A stretch of 64,000 nt of DNA from Dryococelus australis (taxonomy: Eukaryota; Arthropoda; Insecta; Phasmatodea; Phasmatidae). Under the pieces are notes generated by a model. It was not told the origin of the DNA, did no database searches, and saw only the letters and a program-made list of their open reading frames with translations. The stretch lies in NCBI GenBank assembly GCA_029891345.1, contig CM056997.1, positions 219,914,172-219,978,171 on the forward strand, read 5' to 3'. Positions 12,401 to 23,709 of this stretch are shown here, piece after piece. Both the position numbers and the translations under genes were made by a program. Numbering within the stretch: the stretch's first letter is position 1; every line of letters begins with the position of its first letter.

Positions 12401-13430
12401 TCACCGGTGAAAACAGACTTGAGACCCTAGACCCCCACGACAGAGGAGTAGCTGCAAAGCTCCATGGGCAAGCAAGTGAATAGAAAGGTGGGTCATACCT
12501 GATGTCCAAGTGCCGCCGACGTCAGACGTGGCCACATCTCGAAGGAGTCGAGCAAGAATGGGTACGAGACAAGATCGAGAGCAACGCAGACTAGCGTTAC
12601 CAGCCCAGGACAGAAAGAGGGAGTAAATGGTGAGCAAGGGAGTGAAGAAGGTGGGAAGCAAGGAGCGAGGGAAGAAGCAGTCCCGATTATGCTTGATGGC
12701 GAGGCACCGACAAACATAACCGTGTCAACATCAGTGCCGCGACCGGCACTTGCACATGCAGTGAGAACTCCGTTAACACAGCACCACTGGGAGAAGTGGA
12801 AGCAGCGCAAGTAGAATCAAGGGAAGCAACATAGGCTGGGGGGGCCACAGTAGAGTGATCACTCCCACCCAACAACCAGTTGTGCTGGTCGTGCCCGGCC
12901 CTGGCAATGCAAGAGAGAAGTGAGCACTTGCAGCGGTCACCACAGCAAGGGCAGCGGGTCTGATGGCTTGTACTGCCCCCTGTAGTCACATGTGCAGAGA
13001 AGACCACCAGCAGCATGCCACAACTGCGGGGGCATGAACATGTCCTGCCCAGAGAAGAGCCACAGGAGGAGACCACCGAACGCTACGCTTCGATATAATG
13101 AGGAGGCAATGGAAAACCCATACCATCTATGCCGGAGGCAGCAGGGAGGGAGAGAGTACCCCTACTGTACCTGACAGGGTGTGGCCACAAATTGACTCAG
13201 TGAGAAAGGGGCGTTTGACGTGTGCCACATCCTCGTGCCCTCTAAGTCCATTTGACAGCAGCACTGCAATGCCATTGCAAGGTGCCACCTGCGCTCTACA
13301 AGCAACTGCAGTGCAGTGTCACGCGATGCAAATGTAAATAGAGCAATGCAAAGTGACATTTGAGCATTGCGATGTCTGAGCACCACACACTGTAGCACGG
13401 CACATTGATACATATTCTGCAAGCAAACCT
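12400..13430 (+). other. Unassigned 3' region of Gypsy A
   Basis: GC-richer, purine-rich stretch between the integrase C-terminus and the presumed 3' LTR. Open frames on both strands (for example minus 12687-13076) have no features I recognise. It could be an extended integrase tail, decayed extra gene, or untranslated sequence. Confidence 0.3.
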
Positions 13431-14182
13431 GCTAAGTAAGGGTAATATTATATTAAGGGTTTTGTGTTTTAATTGTTATCACTGGCAACCCCTTGCATGG
13501 GAATTACAGGAAAGTGAATAGCCCAGTGTATCAGCAATGCAGTAATAAAGTGTTTTCATAGTGTCTTGTAAAGTACCATTAATCACGTCTGCCATACTCA
13601 TCTCATTCACACAATTGTAGCAAGGTAAGTGTATTGAGTGTAAAACATGGAATTGTTATGTGTATATTACAACACAAAGTAAGCAGTACAGAGTTGCTTT
13701 GTTCGTACCGTGTGGCCCGCTGGCCCACTAACGCCAGACGGCGCGCCATGCCAGGCAGTTAGTCAGCGTCGAGCATCTCGGAAGTGGGGTTCCGAGATAC
13801 TACGGTTTGGGTTTCCCGTGCTCGGACAGCCCTTGCATTTCCTTTCAATCATTTCATTACAATAGTTTAATTACTACTAGAACTGTTGTTTTACTAGCCA
13901 CCCGAGACACCACTTCCCTCTTCCCTGGTACTTGCATCTCCTAGGGAAGATTAAACTACACTTAACCCATTTTATATGCTTCGCGCCCATTTTTGACAGT
14001 ATCACCCTACCTGCGGGTTAAGTCCAAAAGTGTTCATGTATTGTGTTGGCCTGAAAGCCATGATAACCGACGAATAAATACCGCATTGAAAACATTCAGT
14101 TTGTGATTGATTTCGTGGCCCTCATGCTGTTCAGGGCACAGGACCTTGTAATACCTGCCCTATTTCCAAGTGTATATTTAAT

Positions 14183-14485
14183 ACTAGCTTTTACAAGCGG
14201 CTTCACCTGCAGCCTGTGTAATGGGTGCTCTAGCCACTGGGCTACTGGGGACCCACTGTCTGGTTCTCAACCTACTTGGCTACTGTGGCCCCACTATGGG
14301 GTTCTCTTCCCACCTGGCTACTGCTGCCCCACTATTTTCCCAGGATGAAAAGCAGTGTTGTCACTCTCTGGCACTCCAACTATATTTGTGCAAAATATCA
14401 AAACTAACTGTTACTCCATTTTGACGTGAAAGAATGACAAACAAACTCATAAACACACTTTCGCATTTATTATAGTAGTAAGGAT
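14183..14485 (+). mobile_element. Small non-LTR (RTE-tail/SINE-like) insertion
   Basis: This 303-bp block is absent from the matching leader at 6415-6440, which reads across the site. It starts ACTAGCTTTTACAAGCGGCTT and ends CGCATTTATTATAGTAGTAAGGAT. Both ends match the head and tail style of insect RTE-type LINEs and their SINE-like derivatives (ACTAGCTTTTGCCCGCGGCTTCG ... TTTCGCATTTATAATATTAGTAGGAT). The interior contains about two and a half copies of a roughly 42-bp unit (GGCTACTG(T/G)GGcCCCACTA..., about 14237-14337). No clear target duplication remains. No coding frame. Confidence 0.6.
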
Positions 14486-14999
14486 GCATTTCTTTCGCAA
14501 TGGTAATGTGCATGTACCGTCGTGTGTGAAAACATCAGGTGTGTGACTAGCCTGGATAAGTAACAGCGCAAAATGCAACAGAAAATATTCGGCGATCTTT
14601 TGTTTGCAATGTAAAGTATAAAGTATTCTACGAGGAGTTGCAGACCAGGATTACACTTTGGTCGTCAGCCGAACGACCCTGTAGAGTATACCCAAAACAC
14701 ACAGCATTGTCCAGCAATGCCTGGCGCCCTGAGTAAAACCATCCTAATTAAACTTTTCAATATTCCAATTCTTTAACCGCTCCTCAAATTCCGTCTCTGC
14801 CCACTGAGGTGCCATGGCTCCACATCACATGTGTGCTGAGGAAACCGTTCGAGATGGTTTGCAACAATTTGATGGATCCTTATCCCATGTCAAGGGGAGG
14901 AAAAAATTTCCTCGTTGTTGTGACTGACAACTTCTCAAGATGGGCGAAAGCTTATCCCACAAGTGGCAGGTGCCAATATAACCTGCAGACCATCACAAA

Positions 15000-15910
15000 A
15001 TGGCGTTCACCACCCCAGATGGGAGAAGGTTTCACTTTTGTGCAATGCCTTTCGGCTTGAAGTGCACACCAAAAACTTACCAACCAATTATGGTCAAGGT
15101 ACTCGATTGGTACATTGGTGATTTTGCCCTTGCATATCTGGATGACGTTATCTGGTCCGAGACTTGGGATGACCACATCCAAAAACTGTCACTAGCCATC
15201 AATAAGTTGACGTACGTGAACCACAAGTGTCACACTTGCCACCCGTGTATACAGTTTCTTGGGTACATGGTCCATAAACACCGAAGCTGGCCAACATAAG
15301 AGCATTTATCCCTCATTAACGACTACGAGGTGCCGCACATGAGGAAGCAGATTAGGAAATTCTTTGGGTAGGTGAACTGACTGTGGGAAAACATCCAGAA
15401 TTTTGAAAATCATAACCGCGCCACTCACTGGTATGTTGTCACCCAACAAGAAACACCAGTGGACAGCGGAACTCGAGGCGAATTTCCAGAAGATGAAGAC
15501 CAAGTTCATGGAGTGCAAGACATTAGCTCATCATGACCCAAGTCGCCAATTATATCTATGGACAGTCACAAGTGAGAAGGGATTGGGAGAACTTCTATAT
15601 CAGATTGAAGATAATCAGGAAAAGGGCATCATTGAGTACAGCAGTGCAACATTAGGAGCAATAGAAGGTAGATACCACATGAACGAGTGAAAGTGTCTGG
15701 CAATAGTGTGGGCTGTTAAATAGTACCAGGCATACTTGGAGTACCAGCCATTCACACTACGAACCGACAACCGGTGCTCGTTCTGGCTTCACACCATGAA
15801 AGATGCCAGGAGCAAATTAGCACGCTGGGCACTCGTCCTTCAAACGTACGATTTGGAGGTGAAGCATGTTCCAGCAGCTGAGAATCAGCTAGCAGACGAA
15901 CTCTAATGTG
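15000..15910 (+). pseudogene. Reverse transcriptase and RNase H fossil of Gypsy B
   Basis: RT blocks: MPFGLKCTPKTYQ (about 15046-15084; family motif B region F-G-L-x-N-A-P-x-x-F-Q) and AYLDDVIW (about 15130-15155), which is the YxDD catalytic motif C. RNase H pieces follow: a HDPSRQLYLWT block (about 15533-15568), and ENQLADEL (about 15879-15903). The order is canonical. Broken. Confidence 0.7.
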
Positions 15911-16162
15911 CACTAGATGAAACAGTAGTGGTGGACCAGGAAGAGGGGGATGACCTACTTCTCTCTACCACAGCCAACCATCGAATATCTGGCGAGGGCC
16001 GCATGAGCTGTACTGCAATCGAAGCTCCTGAGGAACCAGAACTCGAGATCGACGACTTTCAGGGCAACGTTTTGAATGCACAACTGCAGTGCATCGATAT
16101 CCAATGTCGTGTCAACTTCATCATTCAGGGTGACCAGGTGTAGTGGCGCATGAACGGCACAC

Positions 16163-17234
16163 ATGTCGAGACACGACTATGTAGGCCTGAAGCAACCTGG
16201 CAGCTTGATGTGCCCAAAAGCACACAGGCACAGATGCTACATTATGCACATAATGCACGAACTGCAGACTACGCTGATGCATCACAAACCACAAGGAATG
16301 TACAGAACCATTTCCACTGACCCGATGTCACCAGAGATGTCTGGAAATACATGAGAGGGTGTGTAAAGTGTAACCTCTGCAAGAGTAGAAGAGCAGATGG
16401 AGTTACATTACAACAGCCACGGAAGCCACAGGAGACATTGGAGCCATTCTTGCTGGACCTTATGGGGCCATATCCACGCACCTCTAATGGCAAGAGGTTC
16501 ATACTTGTGGTAAGTGATTCGTTTTCAAGATGGATGGAGGCATACCCAGTTTTCAGTTCAAGGGTATGCAACATACGCAGTATACTGGACACCGAAATCT
16601 ACCCACGTAGGGCTACACATGCACCCTCTTGATAGACAATGGTACACAATTAACAGGGAAGTATTAGAGAGAATTGTGTTCCGAGTGGGTAGCCCAACAT
16701 CACACAACAGCTGTGTACCACATGCAGGCCAATCCAACTGAGACGCGAAACCAAGACATCAAGACTCCGTTTGCTCCTGCGGGTAAAAAAAAATCATGCT
16801 AATTGGGCTGAATATCTGCCGGCAGCATTCTTCACTATCAGACGGAGGGTGAACATAGAAACAGGTCAGTCACCACCTGCCATACTCCAGGGAAGGGAGC
16901 TGCCCCGACCTGGAGAATTTAATATCAAACAAGCAAACAGCGAAGCTATGGTTACCAGCAAAAAAACCTGAAAAAAAAGAGGCTGAGGCCTGGAAAACTG
17001 GTTTATGTCAGTAGGCACCGCCTGAGGAGAGCAAACTACAACTATTGCGTAGCATTTGCCCCTAAGTGGAGCTGGCCACACATTGTTATCAAAGTTCTGG
17101 GGTGCACCACATACCTCATAAAGGTCAGCAGGAGGCGAAAGGTGGCCGTACATCGCGACAATCTTCTCCTGGCCGGGCAAGAACTCAGCACTGTAACTCC
17201 TGAACAACAAGAAGGGCCCAATGGCCAAGAGCAA
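16163..17234 (+). pseudogene. Integrase fossil of Gypsy B
   Basis: CVKCNLCKSRR near 16360 is the end of the H2C2 zinc-binding module, followed by DLMGPYPRTSNGKRFILVV (about 16457-16515), the first aspartate block of the rve core. The C-terminal stretch FAPKWSWPHIVIKVLG (about 17055-17100) is the GPY/F-like module. Broken in several places. Confidence 0.65.
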
Positions 17235-18238
17235 ATGGCTAGAACGCCCATTGGTGAAGCAGAAGCAAGCTCAAGTACAGACATGAGTTCTTTTCGGCGA
17301 ATTTTTCCCACTCACCACCTGGCATCATACGCCCATCAGCGCGGCAGGGGAAGAAGAGAAGTGAGAAGAAGGTAAGTGAGAAGTGGTTACACCGACCTAA
17401 ATAGAACAGGACAAAAACATCACAGACCCTGCAGCACGGAGTGAGCCAGACAGGAGTGTCACGACACCCAGTGTAGAGACACTGACTTCGGTGGATGGCG
17501 CACACAGAGAGACAGTGGGGGCAACTGCAGGCCAGATCAGCCCACAGGGCCGTTGACTACAAGACTATGCTACGATGTCGACGAAGACAATAATACTGGC
17601 TACCTCGCATCGGAGGACCGCATCAGGGTCACAGTGAAAGGTGTAGCAGGATGAGCATTAAGTCCACCAAGGGATCACATACCTTTCCTCTCACCAGAAC
17701 AGGGAGCATTAATATGTCCGAACAGTAGTGGCAGCATCAGTAGCAGCTGCAATGAGTCGATGGAAGAGCCAATCTCGAACCCTCCCTGCAGCTCCAAGTG
17801 TCAGAATTATCTGCATTGGCCCGCATGCACTTCCTACAACGTGACCAATCCCTTTCAGCAAGCATGTGCAGTGGCACTTCACCAGCATCAGTAGGGCCAC
17901 CACCCTGGAGAATAGGCAGTCAGTGTGGCACAGCATCATCGCGGGCCTTATAACCTGAGGCCCCACAAGCAGCTGTAACCACCGGAATCCTGTTGCTGGG
18001 GGTAGGAGCTGGTCCTTCGAGATCTGCAAGGACCAAACAATCACCAGAGAGGGGGGTGTTTTACGTGTTCCAGACAGCCACATATCCTTTGTGACAATTT
18101 GTGCCACGGCTGACATATCAACCACACAGCAAGACCAGACCGATCATAATTAGGTCGTGGACCCGATCAGTGTAGGCAGACAAGAATGGTGTGTTTACAC
18201 TTTTCTCGTCACTCTGCAACTTGTGGGCCACGGGCGGT

Positions 18239-18287
18239 CATATTATTAATTTATTACGAATATTAACTCTCATAATAAATTAATATG
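18239..18287. repeat. Imperfect palindrome within repeat X
   Basis: CATATTATTAATTTATTA (18239-18256) pairs with TAATAAATTAATATG (18273-18287): 15 paired bases with one 3-base bulge and a 16-base loop. The matching site in the left copy (about 6003-6055) is far less symmetric. Confidence 0.6.
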
Positions 18288-19362
18288 AGGTCAAAATGGT
18301 TGTTTCCAGTGAAGTCACGACTATTAGATGCAACAGCCAAAGGAAAGAACACTGGGATAATTAGTGCTGCTTTATCCCAAGGCTTTTCAATGTGTGCGAT
18401 GTCGACGCGCCTTGTGGCCGAATGCGGAGTGTGACATGGCTCCAAAAGGATTCAAATATGGGGAAGAATACTACAAGCATAACTGTAAAGTAGCGAATGG
18501 CTCCCTAGCTGCTTTCAGTAGTTAGTCATTACAGTCAATTTTAGCAACTATTGCACCATAGTTAACTAGGCTAGGCCGCCAACTTTTGCATAGAGAGTTA
18601 CCCAAATCTCACAGAGGACAGGGCATAGCTCCGCCCCTTTTCTTGAAATGTGTGTGTCGTCACAGGAAATGAAATGCATATGATTTTTACCATTTTTCAT
18701 CATCACAACACACACCAACATTTTACTTGTGAATTATATGAGCGTACATGTATTCATTCATCGAAAATAAGCAGAATAAGGCGTCATTTCATTTAATATC
18801 AAACTTCAAGTGTGGTGACATACTAATGACGTCACATTATTAGCAATATCTGGTGCTCCGGCATTCACGGGTATGTCACCAATATGTTTTTAGTTATTAG
18901 TAATAATTATGTACAGTGTTAACTTCTTTAAACAAGTTGCGCAGTTGCATTTTTTCATGTTTGCATTTGGATACCTGGCTCGCCAAGCTTCGGCGAGGCC
19001 ACGGCCATGTTTTTAAGTCAGACTTCAGCACTCGAACGACAGGCAGGACAGGCGGTAAGCTCCCGCGTACCCCCCTCGTATCTCCAATTTAAGCTCCATA
19101 TTTTCACTGCAATAGTATAATTTAGTAACAGTACATTTAACTTCACTCTTTTATAGCCTTTCTGCGTCTTGAAGTAACATTCCAAGACTTCATGCATCGA
19201 GACACATTTTTCACGTACTAGTCGTTAAGGCCCTCGCCTTATTTTGCAGCAGCGACCACCGGCAGGTCTAAAGTGCTCGGTTCGCTTTTAGATGTGTAGC
19301 ATGGATTTGCAATGAAATTCGGTTGTACCCTTCCGGCAATAAAACTGTCACACATTAAATAG

Positions 19363-21253
19363 ACAGTGGCGTGGACTTAGTCCTCCAGCCTTAAAACCAT
19401 GCAGAACGTTGAGATCTGTCAGCAACCAACCATCTCTGTGCCACATGTGGTGTTGTAGCCGAAGCCACCGTCCCATGTGTGTACAGGAAAGCATCTAAAG
19501 TGGTGCAGATCAGTGTAAAGTGTTTATTTAAATTTTTTCATTCAGGTTAAATGTTATATTAGTATTCTTAAATTCAGTGTGTTCTTTATTGTGTAATTGC
19601 CCATACTGTCCAGCACACGTGCCAGTGTTTATTTCTCAGTGTTTATGTTTCAGTGCCATATTTATTTTTGAGGGACAAGTTATTTACTTATTATGATTAA
19701 AGTCAGCGAGCGTGGTGCTTGATATCACACTTGCTATCCAAAGCACATGGCAGTGCCTTGATTGTAGTGTTGTTATTGAAATAGGGTATTTGATTCCAGT
19801 GCATATGTCATCTTGTGTTTTATTATTTTTTATTATTAATATTTTCAGTGTACCTAACACAAGTACCCAAGCAAACAGTATCCTATTTATTATTTACTTG
19901 AAGGGTTACATGTGTAGTGTAATTTGAATGTATATTTATTTTTAAGTGATTAAATATATCATGTGCTACAACGGCCTGTGCGCTCAGTGTGCCCTCTAAA
20001 CTGAACATTTGGAAATGAACAGATGTAAGAGGTAAACACATACAGTATGCAAGAGAGAATATTAATAATAGATTTGTGACATAACAATGTCACTTGGACA
20101 ACAGAGACAAACCTAACCTTTACAGACAGAACTAAAATATTGGCCAATACTGGCAACATAGAATGTTCGGCTAGCTGAACCGACTGGTGCACACAATGGG
20201 CTGCGACCACGTAGCCAGTTAATTCTAAAAAGCCTTAAAGTTTGTAATGTATGTTTCTGAGGACAATGCCTAGCTATAAGTTGTTTTGTTTTTAATATTA
20301 CATGTTATAAAAATAATGGATGAGAGGGGGAAGAGCGCCGACTCATAGAAACTGCCTAAACACAAACCTCCCAAAAGAGAGGTTTGTTTACCAGATGTTC
20401 CCATCTCATCAGCCTCACTGCTAATCATCCGAATTCATTTATCATTTCCGTATTAAATCTACAAGTCATGTGACATGGCGGTGGCAGTTGCAGCCAATGA
20501 GAGGGCCTCGCACCCAAGCTTAGTCAGTCTGGATTTCGGCTCGACATGAGGTGGCCGCTGTGCCACAGGGCTCCTGTCAAATCAAGTCGTTTTCACCGAT
20601 CAACTTTTAATTTCTGTTTAATAACGTTTGCGTAACCAGAACAGTTTGTTTGTTGCTCGCCCGGAGTCATTGCTGCCTCACAGTCTGGTTGTCTTGTACA
20701 CTGTCGGAATATATTTAATTCCATAACTCCATGTCGGCCATCGGCCATTTGCAAAGTTTATGAGTTCGCCTTGCTTTAACGGTGAACCATTCATGTAAGT
20801 GATCTGTATAGTGGAAAGTTATTGAAAAACCCATGCGACTGTTCAATCAGCATGTTTAGTTGATACAGCCGCATCTCAGCTGCTGATCACATAACCTAAA
20901 TTGACTACATAAATATTAATGGTGTTGGGAGGCCACTACAGCCCACTTTTGTGTTTGTATCGATTGGTGGAATTAGGGGGGGGGGATAGTGACAGGGGGG
21001 GCAGACCCCACTTGTCAAGGCATCGTTGGCTATAGCTCTGCAGAGATCATCATCATCTTGGGGAGTAAGCATGGTAACCAATTGGCCACTCCTTCACGTC
21101 TATCAACGGCACGACTACCAGGAAGGTTACATGGGTCGTAGGCCATCACGACCCCAACATAGTCTTGTGCTCTCTAACACTGTCTCCCAAACCCCGAGTT
21201 TTCACAGAACTCTTTAAATATTCTCCCCATAACACTTCCTTGGAGCTCGTAGC
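19363..21253. mobile_element. 1.9-kb insertion in repeat X, family unknown
   Basis: The left X copy runs straight from the sequence matching GGCAATAAAACTGTCAC (right 19339) to that matching GTTTTATTGCATTTACTCTCC (right 21262), so the intervening 1.9 kb is extra in the right copy. It holds no recognisable frame. A short hairpin lies at 20369-20392 (CAAACCTC/GAGGTTTG). No terminal repeats are obvious. It might alternatively be sequence that the left copy lost. Confidence 0.45.
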
Positions 21254-21655
21254 CCACAATGGGTTTTATTGCATTTACTCTCCGGAGTGCATCGGTACTG
21301 CGCCCTGTAGTAGCATCATTGTTTTCAGGGTTTCACGTTTCCTTTTTACGGGGTCTGCTTCCCTTAAGCAGGAACAAATTAGTGCTAGTATCGGCGTGCC
21401 AAGTGGCCTATAACATTGTCCCTTAGGAAAGGGTTTTGAATGTAATCCACGCAATTTAATCTATAATTATATTAAACTCTCCTATAAACTAACAACGTAT
21501 CCAGAGTTCGCCACAGGTGATCGACCGTACGACCCCATTATCATTGTTTGCTCTATCGAATGTGGTGCCGGGCAACATCTTCAGTTCCTTATCTTACACC
21601 TGCCACCGGGTATGACACGAACACTATGCATCACCTCTGGGGATGCAGCATGTCA

Positions 21656-22847
21656 AATAGGCGGCCAGAAATCTGCTGAAGCATTTTGTGTGACTTTTAG
21701 AGTTAAGGTATTAGTTCCTGAAGGAACGAGATTCTGGTGCCCCTTTGACAGCTCAGCCCTATTTCTGCAGCAACAACCTTTCATTAGAGCTTATTTGTGT
21801 AATGCCAAACTGACAACTTGACAGTGATATAAATAATGCAGAATAGCAATACAATATAAATATATTTCGTGGATAATATGTTAGAATACAGTAACAGCCA
21901 TTACAAAATATTCCACTAGTAGATATATTAATTAGTGGCATTCTTAATTGGCACCTAAAAGTATGTTTGCAGAAAAGAACAATTACATTATCATTATGAA
22001 AAAATAAAACAATATAATACACCCAATACCTGTCGCTGTACGTTGGTGAAGTAATAACATTCAATTTTGAGGTATGATTATTAATGACATGTAAACTCCT
22101 GCTCTACCTGCCAAAAACTTAATAATACATGATGCATTAAATTACATATTAACCCTGGATGATATTCACATATGCAGCACTTTTGAAATGCCAATGGATA
22201 CAGCGTACAATGGAGATGAAAATACACACTTGCAAAGAGAACACAACACAACACTGTAAGGACAAAAGGAACAAGAAAATAAACTCTTTATTAATGTAAC
22301 ACACACAACAACTATGAATGCATTAGCCGTAAACCCTTTACTCAGTGTATTGCAAGGTTCTGTTTTCATATCTCTCCGCCTTGCAGAGTCCTGCTACTCT
22401 CTATTGGACCGGCACTGTTTTCGCTGCTCCGGCATGCCCTAGGTTAAACTTGCATCATAGTGCACTAAAACACTCAGTGTGCTCTGCACATCTGCAGAGT
22501 GGGCATCCCTGCTGTGGTGTCTTTGTAGGGCTAGGCCGGACAAATGGTCTTAGTGGAAGGGAAACGTGGCACATTTCACATGTAAATTATATACGCCCAC
22601 TAATGCACCTAATAATTGTTTTTTTTTAAGCCATGTTTTCCACACTTGCCCTAGTAGTTAATTGTTTACTTTATAAAAAATCATATAAGATGACGTAATG
22701 TATTTATAACACCATGAATAAAACTTTCTGGCTTCACATAGTGTCTAATATTTCCACTAGAATGCGCGACTAGTCTAACATGACGAGGTGATAAAGCTTC
22801 CAAATAGTTTCAACAATTACACGACTAGTACACATCACTGATAGTAG

Positions 22848-22851
<4 letters not shown>
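21656..22851. other. No recognisable feature
   Basis: AT-rich non-coding sequence with a GC-richer patch at about 22380-22560. Short open frames do not resemble known families. Confidence 0.3.

Positions 22852-22924
<73 letters not shown>
22852..22924. repeat. (TA)n microsatellite
   Basis: An uninterrupted TA tract of about 36 repeats. It directly abuts the 3' side of the minus-strand LINE fragment, so it may have grown where that fragment was broken. Confidence 0.95.
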
Positions 22925-22925
<1 letters not shown>

Positions 22926-23225
22926 CAAGTATACACTGACAATTCAGATTCAACCTTAGAGAACAAACTGAACAGACTGATGGGGCGATAATTCTGCAAT
23001 TGTGTCGGGTCTTTGCCCGGGTTAGGAAAAACAATTACAGTGGCACATTTCCATGGATTGGAAAAAATAGCAAAATTAAAACTTGCATTTATGCACTCGA
23101 CTAAATCCTCAAGAATGCTGTGAGGCAGCTGCTTAAGAACTATAGTCTGCAGGGAGAGGAACCCGGGTGCTTTGTGGGGCTTTATACTTTTAATGATATT
23201 TTTCATCTCATCGCATTCATGAGGT
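22925..23225 (-). mobile_element. Jockey-like LINE reverse transcriptase fragment
   Basis: On the minus strand one frame reads through about 95 codons: KSIKPHKAPG near the start, then LKQLPHSILEDLVECINASF, WKCATVIVFPNPGKDP, and NYRPISLFSLFSKVE at the end. This is the fingers region of the RT of Jockey/I-group non-LTR retrotransposons (family form K-x-x-K-A-P-G ... W-K-x-A-x-V-I-x-I-x-K-P-G-K ... N-Y-R-P-I-S-L-L). The usual KPGKDP lysine is replaced (NPGKDP). Endonuclease, palm and tail are missing; the (TA)n tract replaces what follows. Confidence 0.85.
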
Positions 23226-23616
23226 CAGGTTCGACCACTGTGGGCTGATGACGACGAACTAGGATGTCCCTATAAATATCTAAACCTATAAAATGGACAT
23301 GGTAAATTATCATTCAATTTAAGTATTGTGTTAAGATAAGCCAGGAAAAGAAAAAACCTCTGAGGTGGCGATCATAACAGATTATTAAAATATATAAATA
23401 TAAAAAAGAATTGAAAACAAAAAAAAACATACCTTAATATTTACTCTAAACCATGTTCTAAGAAGGGAGAAAGTGCTCTTGACAAATATATGTAAACACA
23501 CACTCTTTAATGACATATTACAACTGAATACAAAGGTATTGTATTATCACAGTACTGCTAAATGCAATATCTCTTTTTATGTTTTTGATTATAATCTAAT
23601 TCTAGAAAATCTCTTC
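23226..23616. other. No recognisable feature
   Basis: AT-rich sequence between the LINE fragment and the (TCA)n tract. Confidence 0.3.
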
Positions 23617-23635
23617 TTCATCATCATAATCATCG

Positions 23636-23709
<74 letters not shown>
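23617..23709. repeat. (TCA)n microsatellite
   Basis: About 30 TCA/ATC units, imperfect at the left end (TCATCATAATCATCGTCATC) and perfect from about 23636. Polyaspartate or polyisoleucine frames across it are by-products. Confidence 0.95.

Larger units (their letters stand above)
6230..14205 (+). mobile_element. Ty3/Gypsy element A, decayed fossil
   Basis: Plus-strand Gypsy fossil with parts in canonical order: LTR 3' portion and leader (6230-6830), gag (about 6990-9243), protease (9332-9673), reverse transcriptase (about 9750-10580), RNase H (10586-11220), integrase (11365-12400), an unassigned 3' region (12400-13430), then LTR sequence ending about 14205. The LTR 3' end and leader at 6230-6830 match 14005-14820 in the same orientation, which marks the far terminal repeat and the start of element B. 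The copy is badly broken (well over ten breaks) and old. LTR outer limits are uncertain because the left LTR abuts repeat X. Confidence 0.75.
14005..18050 (+). mobile_element. Ty3/Gypsy element B, decayed and rearranged fossil
   Basis: A second plus-strand Gypsy, beginning with the LTR 3' end and leader shared with element A (14005-14182 and 14486-14820), then an integrase-like patch (about 14840-14990), RT (15000-15360), RNase H (15400-15910), integrase zinc-binding and core (16190-16990) and integrase C-terminus (about 16980-17200). Gag and protease are not seen. The stretch 17200-18050 is unassigned. It is heavily broken and probably as old as A; its protein motifs are similar to but not the same as A, so it may be a related subfamily. 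Confidence 0.7.
18050..21655 (+). repeat. Repeat X, right copy, split by an insertion
   Basis: Matches the reverse complement of 4560-6240 in two pieces, 18050-19362 and 21254-21655, with the same order of shared blocks. The two pieces are contiguous in the left copy. A palindrome lies within it at 18239-18287. Identity by eye is moderate (several differences per 20 bases), so the copies are old or diverged before insertion. Family unknown; I see no convincing protein. Confidence 0.68.

Noticed and set aside
17709-18125. 138-codon minus-strand open frame near Gypsy B and repeat X
   Set aside because: It crosses the Gypsy B/repeat X junction. The part shared with the other X copy is not conserved in frame, so coding is unlikely.
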